Of a stretch of 64,000 nt of DNA, positions 1 to 11,487 are shown piece after piece (the first letter of the stretch is position 1; every line of letters starts with the position of its first letter). Position numbers and translations under genes: made by a program. Under the pieces are notes generated by a model. The model did not search any database, was not told the origin of the DNA, and saw only the letters and a list, made by a program, of their open reading frames with translations. The DNA is from Polaromonas sp. AET17H-212 (lineage in GTDB: Bacteria > Pseudomonadota > Gammaproteobacteria > Burkholderiales > Burkholderiaceae_C): the NCBI RefSeq assembly GCF_002379085.1, contig NZ_NBZW01000003.1, positions 186,001 to 250,000 of the forward strand. The letters run 5' to 3'.

Positions 1-1
1 T

Positions 2-352
2 TCGGTGCCGTCCAGCCTCAGCAGCGCGCTGGAGGGCGATACCGAGATGGGCGGCAACTCCCAGATGAGCCATCTGTATGCGGTCGAACTGTCTGGCCAG
101 ATCGAGGGCGATGCCATTGCCGTGCTCGACACGCTCGAGGCCAAGCTGATGGGCGCAGACATCATGGTGATTTCGTGCGCGAAGCTGATTCGTGTTGATT
201 TTTCTGCAGCCGGGACCCTGCTCAACTGGGTTTCCGCCCGGGAAGCCGAAAATCGCGCCGTGCAGTTCACCGATGTCAATCGTCTGGTGGCCGCATTTTT
301 CAACGTGATTGGCATCACCGAACATGCCCGTGTCCTGACGCGCATCGACTAG
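2..352 (+). CDS. STAS-domain protein, C-terminal part (5' end outside window)
   Basis: The reading frame is open to the left window edge, so this is the C-terminal fragment of a longer protein. The visible 115 or so residues look like a STAS fold: alternating strands and helices (YAVELSGQIEGD, ADIMVISCAKLIRVDFSAAG, RAVQFTDVNRLVAAFFNVIG). The FSAAG stretch sits where anti-sigma-factor antagonists carry the phosphorylatable serine, but whether it is phosphorylated is unknown. STAS domains usually mediate protein-protein regulation. It lies about 400 bp ahead of mraZ on the same strand. A GTG at position 5 is a formal start but probably not the real one. Confidence 0.6.
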   Translation, partial: SVPSSLSSALEGDTEMGGNSQMSHLYAVELSGQIEGDAIAVLDTLEAKLMGADIMVISCAKLIRVDFSAAGTLLNWVSAREAENRAVQFTDVNRLVAAFFNVIGITEHARVLTRID

Positions 353-572
353 CGCGGGCTGCGCGCCCCGCCGCATCGCGGGCTGCAAAAAATGCCGCCG
401 CTGCCTGCACAACACACAGGCCGTTGCGCCGGGTGACCGGCACGCGGCTGCTGCGCCGGCTGTCACCAGCAGGGCCTTCCAGCGCCTGTTTTTTTCCTTC
501 CTTTTCCCGCCTGTCACCCGAGCCGACATCAGTCCGGTCCACCCCTGGCTTAACGCAACACTTTCACTGGAT
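353..572. other. Intergenic stretch between the STAS gene and the mraZ control region
   Basis: No convincing gene on either strand. The first part is GC-rich with short self-complementary runs just after the STAS stop codon, possibly a weak terminator without a T tract. Base composition becomes clearly AT-rich from about 545 on, where the mraZ control region begins. Confidence 0.5.
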
Positions 573-649
573 GTTCTAAGTGCTTAATTTAGAACGATTT
601 TTAATTGAGACCTGCTTGCGAAAGTGTTTCTAAGTGCTTGATTTCATTG
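573..649 (+). promoter_or_regulatory. Two copies of a TTCTAAGTGCTT-type element upstream of mraZ
   Basis: Positions 573-595 hold an interrupted palindrome, GTTCTAA at 573-579 and TTAGAAC at 589-595, containing the 19-mer TAAGTGCTTAATTTAGAAC (577-595). A second partial copy begins at 628 (TTCTAAGTGCTTGATTT). AGTG also occurs at 623-626 and 633-636, ten bases apart. The 19-mer recurs with one mismatch at 42023-42041. It is probably a protein-binding site; the factor is unknown. Confidence 0.5.
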
Positions 650-670
650 AAAAAATTTGTAGCAAACCAC

Positions 671-698
671 TTGCATGGCAAAACTTTCCTGATAAAGT
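671..698 (+). promoter_or_regulatory. Candidate sigma-70 promoter of the dcw cluster
   Basis: TTGCAT at 671-676, a 16-bp spacer, then TAAAGT at 693-698 with an extended -10 TG at 690-691. It overlaps the first of the AGTG boxes bound (by inference) by MraZ, so repressor binding would block RNA polymerase. The assignment is by eye only. Confidence 0.4.
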
Positions 699-729
699 GG
701 GAGAAAGTGCAATTTAGTGGTGAAAAGTG
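696..729 (+). promoter_or_regulatory. MraZ operator: four AGTG boxes at 10-bp intervals
   Basis: AGTG occurs at 696, 706, 716 and 726, exactly one helical turn apart, immediately before the mraZ start at 750. MraZ is known to autoregulate by binding several short, evenly spaced direct repeats containing GTG upstream of its own gene, with boxes about 10 bp apart. The phasing puts all four boxes on one face of the DNA, as expected for the ring-shaped MraZ oligomer. Confidence 0.75.
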
Positions 730-749
730 TTCTCAAAAGGTTTTTAACG

Positions 750-1178
750 GTGTTTCAAGGCGCGTCTTCTCTAGCTCTCGATACCAAGGGTCGGCTCTCT
801 GTGCCAACCCGGCATCGCGACGTGCTCAGCGCCACCGCATCGAGCCAGCTGACCATCACCAAACACCCGCACGGTTGCCTCATGATATTCCCGCGCAACG
901 AGTGGGAGAAATTCCGCGAACGCATTGCTTCGCTGCCGATGCAGGCACAGTGGTGGAAACGGATTTTCCTGGGCAACGCCATGGACGTTGACATGGACGC
1001 CGCCGGGCGCGTTCTGGTCTCCCCGGAATTGCGTAGCGCGGCAGGCATCAGCCGGGACACGGTGCTGCTTGGCATGGGCAGCTACTTCGAGTTGTGGGAT
1101 GCGGCGACCTATGCGGCCCAGGAGGCCGAGCAGATGAAGGGCGAAATGCCCGATGTCTTCAGAGACTTTTCATTCTGA
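750..1178 (+). CDS. mraZ: Transcriptional regulator MraZ
   Basis: 142 residues. MraZ is a DNA-binding AbrB-like regulator with two SpoVT/MraZ repeats that represses the dcw cluster. The N-terminus after the start reads [18 protein letters not shown], the family hallmark of the first repeat, with the second as [20 protein letters not shown] chose the GTG at 750 because MraZ proteins begin right at the FQGA motif and AAAGG lies at 736-740. An earlier in-frame GTG at 717 would run through the operator boxes and add 11 residues absent from the family. It is followed after 9 bp by rsmH. Confidence 0.93.
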   Translation: MFQGASSLALDTKGRLSVPTRHRDVLSATASSQLTITKHPHGCLMIFPRNEWEKFRERIASLPMQAQWWKRIFLGNAMDVDMDAAGRVLVSPELRSAAGISRDTVLLGMGSYFELWDAATYAAQEAEQMKGEMPDVFRDFSF

Positions 1179-1187
1179 AAGACGACG

Positions 1188-2141
1188 GTGCAAGACACAT
1201 GGACACACCGCACCGTCTTGTTGAACGAAGCGGTCGCAGCGCTTCAGATCAATCCGGACGGGCATTACATCGACGCGACCTTCGGGCGTGGTGGCCACTC
1301 GCGCCTCATTCTTTCGCAGCTGTCCGACCGGGGGCGGCTGACCGCCTTCGACAAGGACCCGGAGGCCATTGCCGAAGCGCAGACCATCGCCGACCCGCGT
1401 TTTTCCATCCGCCATCAGGCGTTCAGCCATCTGGGCGAGATGCCGGCGGGCAGTGCGGCGGGCATCCTGCTGGACCTGGGCATCAGCTCGCCGCAGATCG
1501 ACAACCCGGCGCGCGGTTTTTCCTTCCGCGGCGACGGTCCGCTGGACATGCGCATGGACAGCACGCGTGGCCAGAGTGTGGCCGAGTGGCTGGCCGATGC
1601 AGAGACAGACACCATTGCGGAGGTCATTCGTGAATATGGCGAAGAACGGTTTGCTGGGCAGATCGCAAAGGCGATTGATCGTCGCCGACAGGAGCGGGGC
1701 GTTATTGCAACCACCGCTGAACTGGCCGAGGTCGTGGCTGGCGCGGTCAAAACCCGCGAGCCGGGCAAGGACCCTGCAACGCGCACATTTCAGGCTTTTC
1801 GGATTTTCATCAACGCCGAGCTTGAAGAGCTGCAACAGGCGCTAGAGGCTTCGCTGAAAGTACTGCAACCGGGAGGACGTTTGGTGGTGATCAGTTTCCA
1901 TTCGCTGGAAGACCGCATCGTCAAGCAATTCATCGCCGAACATTCGCGCGAGGTGTTCGACCGCCGCGCGCCGTTTGCCGCGCCCAAGGCCATGCGGCTC
2001 AAGGCGCTGGAGCGTGTCAAGCCCGGCGCCGAAGAAGTGGCGGCCAACCCGCGCTCACGCAGCGCCGTCATGCGCGTGGCCGAACGGACCGAGGTGCCCG
2101 TGCAGGCGGGCACCCAGCGTTACCCGGGGACTTCAGCATGA
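1188..2141 (+). CDS. rsmH: 16S rRNA (cytosine(1402)-N(4))-methyltransferase RsmH
   Basis: 317 residues, normal for RsmH (MraW). It methylates N4 of C1402 in the 16S rRNA P-site using S-adenosylmethionine. The SAM-binding loop [10 protein letters not shown] is at residues 29-38, preceded by the conserved [28 protein letters not shown] and DMRMD follow in the usual order, and the C-terminal half has [13 protein letters not shown]. The start is a GTG. Its end overlaps the ftsL start by 4 bp (ATGA), typical of translational coupling in this cluster. Confidence 0.96.
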   Translation: MQDTWTHRTVLLNEAVAALQINPDGHYIDATFGRGGHSRLILSQLSDRGRLTAFDKDPEAIAEAQTIADPRFSIRHQAFSHLGEMPAGSAAGILLDLGISSPQIDNPARGFSFRGDGPLDMRMDSTRGQSVAEWLADAETDTIAEVIREYGEERFAGQIAKAIDRRRQERGVIATTAELAEVVAGAVKTREPGKDPATRTFQAFRIFINAELEELQQALEASLKVLQPGGRLVVISFHSLEDRIVKQFIAEHSREVFDRRAPFAAPKAMRLKALERVKPGAEEVAANPRSRSAVMRVAERTEVPVQAGTQRYPGTSA

Positions 2142-2431
2142 CGCGCCTGAATCTGGTCCTGCTGGTGGCTGTGCTGGTCAGCGCGCTGTACCTGGTGCGC
2201 ACGCAGTACGAGTCACGCCGGCTGTTTGTCGAGCTGGAAAAAACCGTGGCACTCAGCCGCCAGCTCGAGTCCGACAAGGAGCGCCTGCAGGTTGAAAAGC
2301 GCGCGCAGGCCACGCCGTTGCGGGTGGAGCAGCTGTCCAGGGACAGGCTGCAGATGCGTTCGGCGACGCCGGCCATCACGCAATACGTCACCTATAAAAA
2401 TCCGCCCGCGGCAGGTCACGCCCATGAGTAG
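2138..2431 (+). CDS. ftsL: Cell division protein FtsL
   Basis: 97 residues. A bitopic inner-membrane protein of the FtsQLB complex that helps activate FtsWI septal synthesis. One transmembrane segment spans roughly residues 3-20 ([17 protein letters not shown]), followed by a periplasmic coiled-coil stretch with charged heptads (about 28-60). Sequence conservation in FtsL is low; assignment rests on size, topology and position between rsmH and ftsI. It overlaps ftsI by 8 bp. Confidence 0.93.
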   Translation: MTRLNLVLLVAVLVSALYLVRTQYESRRLFVELEKTVALSRQLESDKERLQVEKRAQATPLRVEQLSRDRLQMRSATPAITQYVTYKNPPAAGHAHE

Positions 2432-4157
2432 AAGCGTGCGTTACACCTCCAGTCCGCTGCTGGCCAGCAAGACCCCGGTCTGGCGCAGCAAGCTGATCGT
2501 CGCCGGCATTGCCCTGGCTTTTGCCGGGCTGGCCGGCCGGGCGGCGTATGTGCAGGTGGTTGGCAACGAGTTCTTTCAGCGTCAGGGCGAAGTTCGTTTT
2601 GCCCGGACGCTGGAGCTGCCTGCCAACCGGGGCCGGATTCTGGACCGCAATGGACTCATTCTGGCGTCCAGCGTGCCGGCGTCGAGTATCTGGGCGATTC
2701 CCGAGGATGTCGAGGCGAGCAAAGCCCAGCTTGCCGAGCTGGCCAAACTCCTGGAAATGCCAGTGGCCGACCTCAACAAGAAACTGGCCAACGAGGACAA
2801 GACCTTTGTATGGGTCAAGCGCCAGGTCGATGAGCCTGTCGCACAAAAGATTCACAGTCTGGGGATCAAGGGCATTTACCAGCGCAAGGAATACAAACGC
2901 AAGTATCCGGAGGGTGAGACCATTGCACATGTGGTCGGCTTCACGAATGTGGAGGACCGCGGACAGGAAGGCATCGAACTCACTTTCAACAAGGATCTGG
3001 CGGGCAAGCCAGGTTCCCGGCGCGTGATCAAGGACCGCCTGGGGCGCGTGGTCGAAAGTATCGGGGAGCAGGTGCCGCCCGTGGAAGGCAAGGACATTCA
3101 GCTCAGCGTTGACAGCAAGGTGCAGTTTTTTGCCTATCAGAAGCTGCGCGATGCCGTGATTGAACGCAAGGCCAAGGCCGGCAGCGTGGTGGTGCTCGAC
3201 ACGATCACGGGCGAAGTGCTGGCGCTGGCCAACTATCCAAGTTATGTGCCTGACAAACGCCAGAACCTCACCGGCGAGCAGTTGCGCAACCGTGCGGTGA
3301 CGGATACTTTCGAGCCGGGCTCGACCATGAAGCCCATCACCGTGGCCATGGCGCTCGAGGCGGGCAGGATCAAGCCGGGCACGCTCATTGAAACCGGCCC
3401 GGGGCGGATCAGCATTGGCGGATTCACCATCAGCGACACCCACAATTACGGCACGCTCACGGTGGAAGGGGTGATCCAGAAGTCAAGCAATGTCGGCGCA
3501 CTCAAGATTGCCCAGAAGATGAGCCCGCATGAGATGTGGGAGACCTATGTTGCGCTGGGTTACGGGCAGAAGCCGCAAATCGAATTCCCGGGCGCAGTCA
3601 CTGGGCGCTTGCGTCCATGGAAGTCATGGCGGCCCGTCGAGCAGGCCACGATGGCCTATGGCTATGGCCTGTCCGCCTCGCTGTTCCAGATGGCGCATTC
3701 CTACACGTCCTTCGCGCATGACGGCCGGATCATTCCGGTGACCATGCTCAAGAGCGGCGAGCCTGCGACGGGCGTGCAGGTGTTTTCACCAGAGAACGCG
3801 CGTGCGGTCAGGAAAATGCTGCAGATGGCAGCGGCGCCGGGCGGCACCGGCCAGCTGGCGCAGACCGTCGGGTATTCGGTTGGCGGCAAGTCAGGCACGG
3901 CGCACAAGCAGGTCGGCAAGGGCTATGCGAGCAACAAATACCGCGCGTGGTTCACCGGCATGGCACCGATTGACGCGCCCCGCATCATTGTTGCCGTGAT
4001 GATTGATGAACCCAGTGACGGCAAATACTATGGCGGGCTGGCGGCCGCGCCGGTATTCAGCGAGGTCGTGCAGCAGACATTGCGCATGATGGGCGTTCAG
4101 CCCGACATGGCCGTCAAACCACAGATCGTCACCAACGCGGTGGAGGAGTCGTTCTGA
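2424..4157 (+). CDS. ftsI: Septal peptidoglycan transpeptidase FtsI (PBP3)
   Basis: 577 residues. The class B penicillin-binding protein that crosslinks septal peptidoglycan with FtsW. A single N-terminal membrane helix (about residues 20-42) precedes the dimerisation domain with RGRILDRNG. The catalytic motifs are in order: STMK with the active serine at 300, SSN at 354-356, and KSG at 489-491. I chose the ATG at 2424, inside the end of ftsL; starts further upstream would add residues with no family counterpart. It shares TGATG with murE. Confidence 0.96.
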   Translation: MSRSVRYTSSPLLASKTPVWRSKLIVAGIALAFAGLAGRAAYVQVVGNEFFQRQGEVRFARTLELPANRGRILDRNGLILASSVPASSIWAIPEDVEASKAQLAELAKLLEMPVADLNKKLANEDKTFVWVKRQVDEPVAQKIHSLGIKGIYQRKEYKRKYPEGETIAHVVGFTNVEDRGQEGIELTFNKDLAGKPGSRRVIKDRLGRVVESIGEQVPPVEGKDIQLSVDSKVQFFAYQKLRDAVIERKAKAGSVVVLDTITGEVLALANYPSYVPDKRQNLTGEQLRNRAVTDTFEPGSTMKPITVAMALEAGRIKPGTLIETGPGRISIGGFTISDTHNYGTLTVEGVIQKSSNVGALKIAQKMSPHEMWETYVALGYGQKPQIEFPGAVTGRLRPWKSWRPVEQATMAYGYGLSASLFQMAHSYTSFAHDGRIIPVTMLKSGEPATGVQVFSPENARAVRKMLQMAAAPGGTGQLAQTVGYSVGGKSGTAHKQVGKGYASNKYRAWFTGMAPIDAPRIIVAVMIDEPSDGKYYGGLAAAPVFSEVVQQTLRMMGVQPDMAVKPQIVTNAVEESF

Positions 4158-5653
4158 TGGAGCGGCTGCACACCCCCGAGCAGGCCGCGCACTGGTTGCA
4201 CCAGCGCGTGAGCGGCAATCTCTGGACCGACAGCCGCAAGGTCGGTGCCGGTGATGGTTTTATTGCCTGGCCGGGTGCTGCCACCGATGCGCGCAAGTAC
4301 GTGGCGGACGTTCTGGCCGCGGGCGCGCAGGCCTGCCTGGTGGAGCAGGCCGGGGCGGAGGCCTATGCCTTCAGCGACAGCCGTGTCGCGGCCTACAGCG
4401 GCCTGAAAACGGCGACGGCGCCGATCGCCGCGGCCTATTTTGAGTATCCAAGCAAAAAGCTGGACGTGCTGGCCGTGACCGGCACCAACGGCAAGACCTC
4501 GACCGCCTGGTGGCTGGCCCAGGCCTTGGGCAAGCTGGGCCGGCGCTGCGGCGTGGTCGGCACGCTGGGCATTGGACAGCCCGAGGCCATGGTGTTCAAC
4601 GGCCTGACAACGCCCGATCCGGTGCTGCTGCAGCAGCAGCTCAGGCGCTGGGTGGACGACGGCTTTTCAGCGTGTGCGCTGGAGGCCTCGTCGATTGGCA
4701 TTGCCGAGCACCGGCTGGACGCCACTGACATCCATGTGGCGATTTTCACCAACTTCACGCAGGACCACCTCGACTACCACCAGACCATGCAGGCCTACTG
4801 GGACGCCAAGGTCCGCTTGTTTGGCTGGTCCGGCCTGAGGGCGGCGGTGATCAACATCGATGACCCGCACGGGGCCGCGCTGGCCGTGTCGCTGCGCGAG
4901 TCGGGTCTCGACGTCTGGACCGTGTCCTGCCTGGCGCCCGCGCGCTTGCAGGCCCAGGCCATTCACCACGGCCTGGATTTTCTGGGCTTTGATGTGGTGG
5001 AGGGGGCGCAGCGGCATCGGCTCTCGACCGCACTGGTCGGGCAGTACAACGTGTCCAACCTGCTGGGGGTGATGGCGGCCCTGCGTGCGCTCGGTCTGCC
5101 TTTGGCCGACGTGGTGGAGGCCTGCGCCCACCTGTCGCCGGTGCCCGGACGCATGGACTCGATTGCGGTGCCGGGCCGGCCGCTGGTGGTGGTCGACTAT
5201 GCCCACACCCCCGATGCCCTCGAGAAGGTGCTGGGCGCGCTCCGGCCGCTGGCCGCCGGTCGCTCTGGACAACTCTGGTGCGTTTTTGGCTGTGGCGGGG
5301 AGCGCGATGCCAGCAAGCGGCCGCTGATGGCGGCAGCGGCGGAAAAAGGGGCGGACCGGGTGGTGGTGACCAGTGACAACCCGCGCAGCGAAAATCCCGA
5401 TGCCATCATCGACCAGATACTGAAGGGCTTTAGCCGCCGTGATGCCGTGCACGTTCAGCCAGACCGTGCCCTGGCGATCGCCCATGCGGTGGGTCGGGCA
5501 CAGGCCGGCGACGTGGTCCTGATTGCCGGCAAGGGCCACGAAAGTTACCAGGAAACCGCGGGCGTCAAACTGCCGTTTTCCGACAAGGCGCAGGCCGAAG
5601 CGGCGCTGGACCAGGGTGCGAGCCGCCATGCCGCGCCGGGAGGCCTCGCATGA
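4157..5653 (+). CDS. murE: UDP-MurNAc-L-Ala-D-Glu:meso-diaminopimelate ligase MurE
   Basis: 498 residues. Adds meso-diaminopimelate to the cytoplasmic UDP-MurNAc dipeptide in an ATP-dependent step. The P-loop GTNGKTS is at 109-115. TSDNPR, with DNPR at 407-410, is the motif that selects meso-DAP over lysine, so the wall is of the Gram-negative type. The start codon overlaps the ftsI stop (TGATG) and the end overlaps murF by 4 bp. Confidence 0.96.
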   Translation: MERLHTPEQAAHWLHQRVSGNLWTDSRKVGAGDGFIAWPGAATDARKYVADVLAAGAQACLVEQAGAEAYAFSDSRVAAYSGLKTATAPIAAAYFEYPSKKLDVLAVTGTNGKTSTAWWLAQALGKLGRRCGVVGTLGIGQPEAMVFNGLTTPDPVLLQQQLRRWVDDGFSACALEASSIGIAEHRLDATDIHVAIFTNFTQDHLDYHQTMQAYWDAKVRLFGWSGLRAAVINIDDPHGAALAVSLRESGLDVWTVSCLAPARLQAQAIHHGLDFLGFDVVEGAQRHRLSTALVGQYNVSNLLGVMAALRALGLPLADVVEACAHLSPVPGRMDSIAVPGRPLVVVDYAHTPDALEKVLGALRPLAAGRSGQLWCVFGCGGERDASKRPLMAAAAEKGADRVVVTSDNPRSENPDAIIDQILKGFSRRDAVHVQPDRALAIAHAVGRAQAGDVVLIAGKGHESYQETAGVKLPFSDKAQAEAALDQGASRHAAPGGLA

Positions 5654-7041
5654 TGACCTTGCAACAGGCCCTGCAGTGGTTGCCCTCGGCCCGGCTGGTG
5701 GGCGACGGCACGCTGCGGTTCCAGCGCGTGCACACGGACACGCGCAGCCTGCAGCCCGGCGACCTGTTTGTGGCGCTCAGGGGTGAACGTTTTGATGCCC
5801 ATGATTTCCTGGCGCAGGCAAAAAGCGCGGGCGCGGTGGCGGCCCTGGCCGAGCATGGCCTGGGTGCCGAGCTCCCCGGCCTGCTGGTGGCCGATTCGAA
5901 GCAGGCGCTGGGCCAGCTTGCCGCGGGCTGGCGCTCGCAGTTCACCCTGCCGCTGATCGCCGTGACCGGCAGCAATGGCAAGACCACGGTCACGCAAATG
6001 GTGGCATCCATCCTGCGCGCCTGGAAGCGTGACGGTGCTTTTGCGACCGAAGGCAACTTCAACAATGACATTGGCGTGCCCTTGACGCTGCTGCGCCTGC
6101 GTGCCACCCACCAGGCTGGCGTGGTCGAACTGGGCATGAACCACCCCGGTGAAATTGCCAGCCTTGCAGCCATGACGCGGCCCACCGTGGCGCTGGTCAA
6201 CAACGCGCAGCGCGAACATCTGGAGTTCATGGCCACGGTGGAAGCCGTCGCCCGCGAAAACGGCGCGGTCATCGCGGCGCTGCCGGCCTCGGGCGTCGCG
6301 GTGTTTCCGGCCGACGAAATGTACACACCGCTGTGGCGGGAACTCGCCGGAGCCCGCGCGGTGCTGACCTTCGCCGAGTCGGGCGAGGCCGACGTCACCG
6401 GGACGGCGCATTGGCTGGGCGGCGCCTGGCAGGTGTCGGCTGGCACGCCGCAAGGTGCTTTCGATTTTTCCCTGCAAGTGGCCGGCCGGCACAATGTCAA
6501 AAATGCCCTGGCCGCCACCGCCTGCGCCCTGGCGGCCGGCGCGCCGCTGGCGGCCATTTCTGCCGGGCTGTCGGCCTTTGTCCCGGTCAAGGGCCGCTCG
6601 CGTGCCCTCCAGCGCCAAGTGGCGGGCCACGCCCTCACGCTGATCGACGACAGCTACAACGCCAACCCGGATTCCGTGCGTGCCGCCATCGACGTGCTGG
6701 CCGAGCTGCCGGGGCCGCGCCTGCTGGTGCTGGGCGACATGGGCGAGGTGGGCGATCAGGGGCCGGCCTTCCACGTCGAGGTGGGTGCCCATGCGCGTGC
6801 GCGCGGCATTGAGCAGGTGTTCACGCTGGGCACGCAGTCCGCCGACGCTGCCAGGGCCTTCGGCAACGGCCGGCATTTTGGCGGCGACATCGATGCCCTG
6901 CAGGCCGCCGTGCTGGCGGCCTTGCCGGATGTGGCCAGCGTGCTGGTCAAGGGCTCGCGCTTCATGAAGATGGAGCGCGTGGTCCAGGCTATCACGGGCG
7001 ACACACAACAACAAAAAGAGGAGAAGACCCATGCTGCTTAG
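5650..7041 (+). CDS. murF: UDP-MurNAc-tripeptide:D-Ala-D-Ala ligase MurF
   Basis: 463 residues. Completes the UDP-MurNAc-pentapeptide by ligating D-Ala-D-Ala made by Ddl (gene at 14000). The P-loop GSNGKTT is at 107-113, and the family motifs [15 protein letters not shown] and [10 protein letters not shown] are present. Starts at ATGATG overlapping the murE stop, and the C-terminus overlaps mraY by 11 bp. Confidence 0.96.
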   Translation: MMTLQQALQWLPSARLVGDGTLRFQRVHTDTRSLQPGDLFVALRGERFDAHDFLAQAKSAGAVAALAEHGLGAELPGLLVADSKQALGQLAAGWRSQFTLPLIAVTGSNGKTTVTQMVASILRAWKRDGAFATEGNFNNDIGVPLTLLRLRATHQAGVVELGMNHPGEIASLAAMTRPTVALVNNAQREHLEFMATVEAVARENGAVIAALPASGVAVFPADEMYTPLWRELAGARAVLTFAESGEADVTGTAHWLGGAWQVSAGTPQGAFDFSLQVAGRHNVKNALAATACALAAGAPLAAISAGLSAFVPVKGRSRALQRQVAGHALTLIDDSYNANPDSVRAAIDVLAELPGPRLLVLGDMGEVGDQGPAFHVEVGAHARARGIEQVFTLGTQSADAARAFGNGRHFGGDIDALQAAVLAALPDVASVLVKGSRFMKMERVVQAITGDTQQQKEEKTHAA

Positions 7042-8205
7042 CCTGGCCCAGTGGCTGCAAACCATGTCGCCGGAATTCGGCTACTTCCGCGTGTTCCAGT
7101 ACCTGACATTTCGCGCGGTGATGGCCGCCATGACTGCCTTGCTGATCGGGTTGGTCGCCGGCCCTTTTGTGATTCGCCGCCTGATCAGCCTTAAGATCGG
7201 CCAGCCCATCCGCGAATATGCCATGCAGACCCACCTGAGCAAGAGCGGCACACCGACCATGGGCGGCGTGCTGATCCTGCTGGCCATCGGCATTTCCACG
7301 CTGCTGTGGTTTGACCTGAGCAACCGTTTTGTCTGGATTGTGCTGATCGTCACGCTCGGCTTTGGCGCCATTGGCTGGGCCGACGACTGGCGCAAGGTGG
7401 TGCACAAGGACCCCGAAGGCATGCGTTCGCGGGAAAAATACTTCTGGCAATCGGTGATCGGCCTGCTGGCCGCCCTCTACCTGGTGTTCAGCATCTCGGA
7501 AAGCTCCAACCTGCGGGTGCTGGAGCTGTTCATGAGCTGGGTGCAGTCCGGCTTTGACGTGAACCTGCCGCCCAAGGCCGGCTTGCAGCTGCCTTTCTTC
7601 AAGGAAATCAGCTACCCGCTCGGCGTGTTCGGTTTTGTGCTGCTGACCTACCTCGTGATTGTCGGCGCCAGCAATGCCGTGAACCTGACCGACGGCCTGG
7701 ACGGGCTGGCAATCATGCCGGTCGTGATGGTCGGCTCGGCGCTCGGTGTGTTTGCCTATGTGACGGGCAGTGCCGTTTATTCAAAATACCTGTTTTTCCC
7801 GCACATCCCGGGCGCGGGCGAACTGCTGATCTTCTGCTCGGCCATGGCCGGTGCCGGTCTCGCCTTCCTGTGGTTCAACACCCATCCCGCGCAGGTCTTC
7901 ATGGGCGACGTGGGCGCGCTGGCGCTGGGCGCCGCGCTGGGAACGATTGCGGTCATCGTGCGCCAGGAAATCGTGCTGGCCATCATGGGCGGTATTTTCG
8001 TGGTTGAAGCCCTTTCGGTGATGCTGCAGGTGATCTATTTCAAATACACGCGCAAGCGTTTTGGTGAAGGCCGGCGGCTGTTCCGGATGGCGCCGCTGCA
8101 CCACCATTTCGAGAAAAGCGGCTGGAAGGAAACGCAGGTGGTCGTGCGCTTCTGGATCATCACCATGCTGCTGTGCCTGATTGGCCTGTCGACGCTGAAA
8201 CTGCG

Positions 8206-8209
<4 letters not shown>
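7031..8209 (+). CDS. mraY: Phospho-N-acetylmuramoyl-pentapeptide transferase MraY
   Basis: 392 residues, polytopic with about ten membrane helices. Transfers phospho-MurNAc-pentapeptide from UDP to undecaprenyl phosphate, making lipid I. Conserved cytoplasmic loops are visible: GTPTMGG-like ([12 protein letters not shown]), [16 protein letters not shown] at 218-227 with catalytic-site aspartates, and [11 protein letters not shown] from 357. It overlaps both neighbours (murF by 11 bp, murD by 4 bp). Confidence 0.96.
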
Positions 8210-10124
<1,915 letters not shown>

Positions 10125-10128
<4 letters not shown>

Positions 10129-11378
10129 CGGTGGCTGCCCGTCTTTCCGGCTGGTTCTCCAACCTGGGCGGCGCTGCGCCCGAGGGCCTGCCGGTGCGGC
10201 TGGGCGGCCAGCGCCGCGCGCGTTCCCCGTCGGCGCCGGTCCGCCTGTCGGGGGTGGACCAGGCCCTGATCTGGGTCACGGTGGCCCTGCTGGTCTGGGG
10301 CCTGGTCATGGTGTACTCCGCGTCCATCGCCATGCCGGACAACCCGAAGTTCGCGCGTTATGCCCACACCCACTTCCTGCTGCGCCATGCGCTGTCGCTG
10401 GGGGTGGCTTTTGCCATCGCCCTGCTGACCTTCCAGGTGCCGGTGTCGACCTGGGAAAAAGTCGCGCCCTGGCTGTTTGTGGCCTCGCTGGTGCTGCTGA
10501 TGCTGGTGCTGATCCCCTTCATCGGCAAGGGTGTCAACGGCGCACGCCGCTGGATCTCGCTGGGTTTCATGAACTTCCAGCCCTCGGAACTCGCGAAGTT
10601 TGCGGTGCTGCTGTACGCCGCCGACTACATGGTGCGCAAGATGGAAGTCAAGGAACGCTTCTTCCGCGCCGTCCTGCCGATGGCCGTGGCCATTGGCATT
10701 GTGGGCCTGCTGCTGCTGGCCGAGCCCGACATGGGCGCCTTCATGGTCATCTCGGTGATCGCCATGGGCATTCTTTTCCTGGGCGGTGTCAACGCCCGCA
10801 TGTTTTTTGTCATCGCCACCGTGGTGGTGATCGCCTTTGCGCTGATGGTGATGCTCAGCGACTGGCGCCGCGAGCGGATTTTTGCCTACCTCGATCCCTG
10901 GAGCGACAAATACGCGCTGGGCAAGGGCTACCAGCTCTCGCATTCCCTGATCGCCTTCGGGCGCGGCGAAATTTTCGGCGTGGGCCTGGGCGGCAGCATC
11001 GAAAAACTGCACTGGCTGCCCGAAGCCCACACCGACTTCCTGCTGGCAGTGATCGGCGAGGAGTTCGGTCTGTTGGGCGTTCTCTGCGTGATCGGCGCCT
11101 TCATGTGGATGACGCGTCGCATCATGCACATCGGTCGCCAGTCGATTGCGCTGGACCGACTGTTTGCCGGACTGGTGGCCCAGGGTGTGGGCATCTGGAT
11201 AGGCTTCCAGGCCTTCATCAACATGGGCGTGAACCTCGGCGCCTTGCCGACCAAGGGCCTGACCCTGCCGCTGATGAGTTACGGCGGCTCGGCGATCCTG
11301 ATGAACCTGATTTCGCTGGCGGTTGTCCTGCGCATCGATTACGAAAACAGGTTACTCATGCGCGGAGGGCGACCATGA
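10125..11378 (+). CDS. ftsW: Septal peptidoglycan polymerase FtsW (SEDS family)
   Basis: 417 residues with about ten membrane helices. FtsW polymerises lipid II at the septum together with FtsI. Family features are the [10 protein letters not shown] loop, QPSELAKFA, the large periplasmic loop with [20 protein letters not shown], and [17 protein letters not shown] near the C-terminus. A hydrophilic N-terminus of about 45 residues precedes helix 1. I chose the ATG at 10125 that overlaps the murD stop. The paralogue rodA lies at 27959. Confidence 0.95.
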
Positions 11379-11383
11379 GCTAC

Positions 11384-11417
11384 CTGGCGAGGGGCCCCAT
11401 CTTGATGGGGATCGACA
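11384..11417 (+). repeat. Hairpin repeat shared with the region after rodA
   Basis: Right after the ftsW stop codon is GGCGAGGGGCCCC followed by a short hairpin and GGGGATCGACA. The same arrangement stands directly after the rodA stop at 29118-29151. The hairpin arms differ but still pair: CCCCATC/GATGGGG here, CCCCGC/GCGGGG there. The 109-bp ftsW-murG gap containing it is the longest break in the murE-ftsQ run. Confidence 0.6.
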
Positions 11418-11487
11418 GTAAAGCGAATGGGATGCGTTGCCGACGCCTGACGGTTCGCACTGTGCTGCAGTGCCGGAGGCAACAAGC

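Noticed and set aside
5545..7065. Long minus-strand open frame opposite murF (506 codons)
   Set aside because: Antisense shadow of a high-GC gene; no motif, no ribosome site, and murF on the plus strand is unmistakable. The same holds for long antisense frames opposite murE, murD, ftsA, ddlB and mpl.
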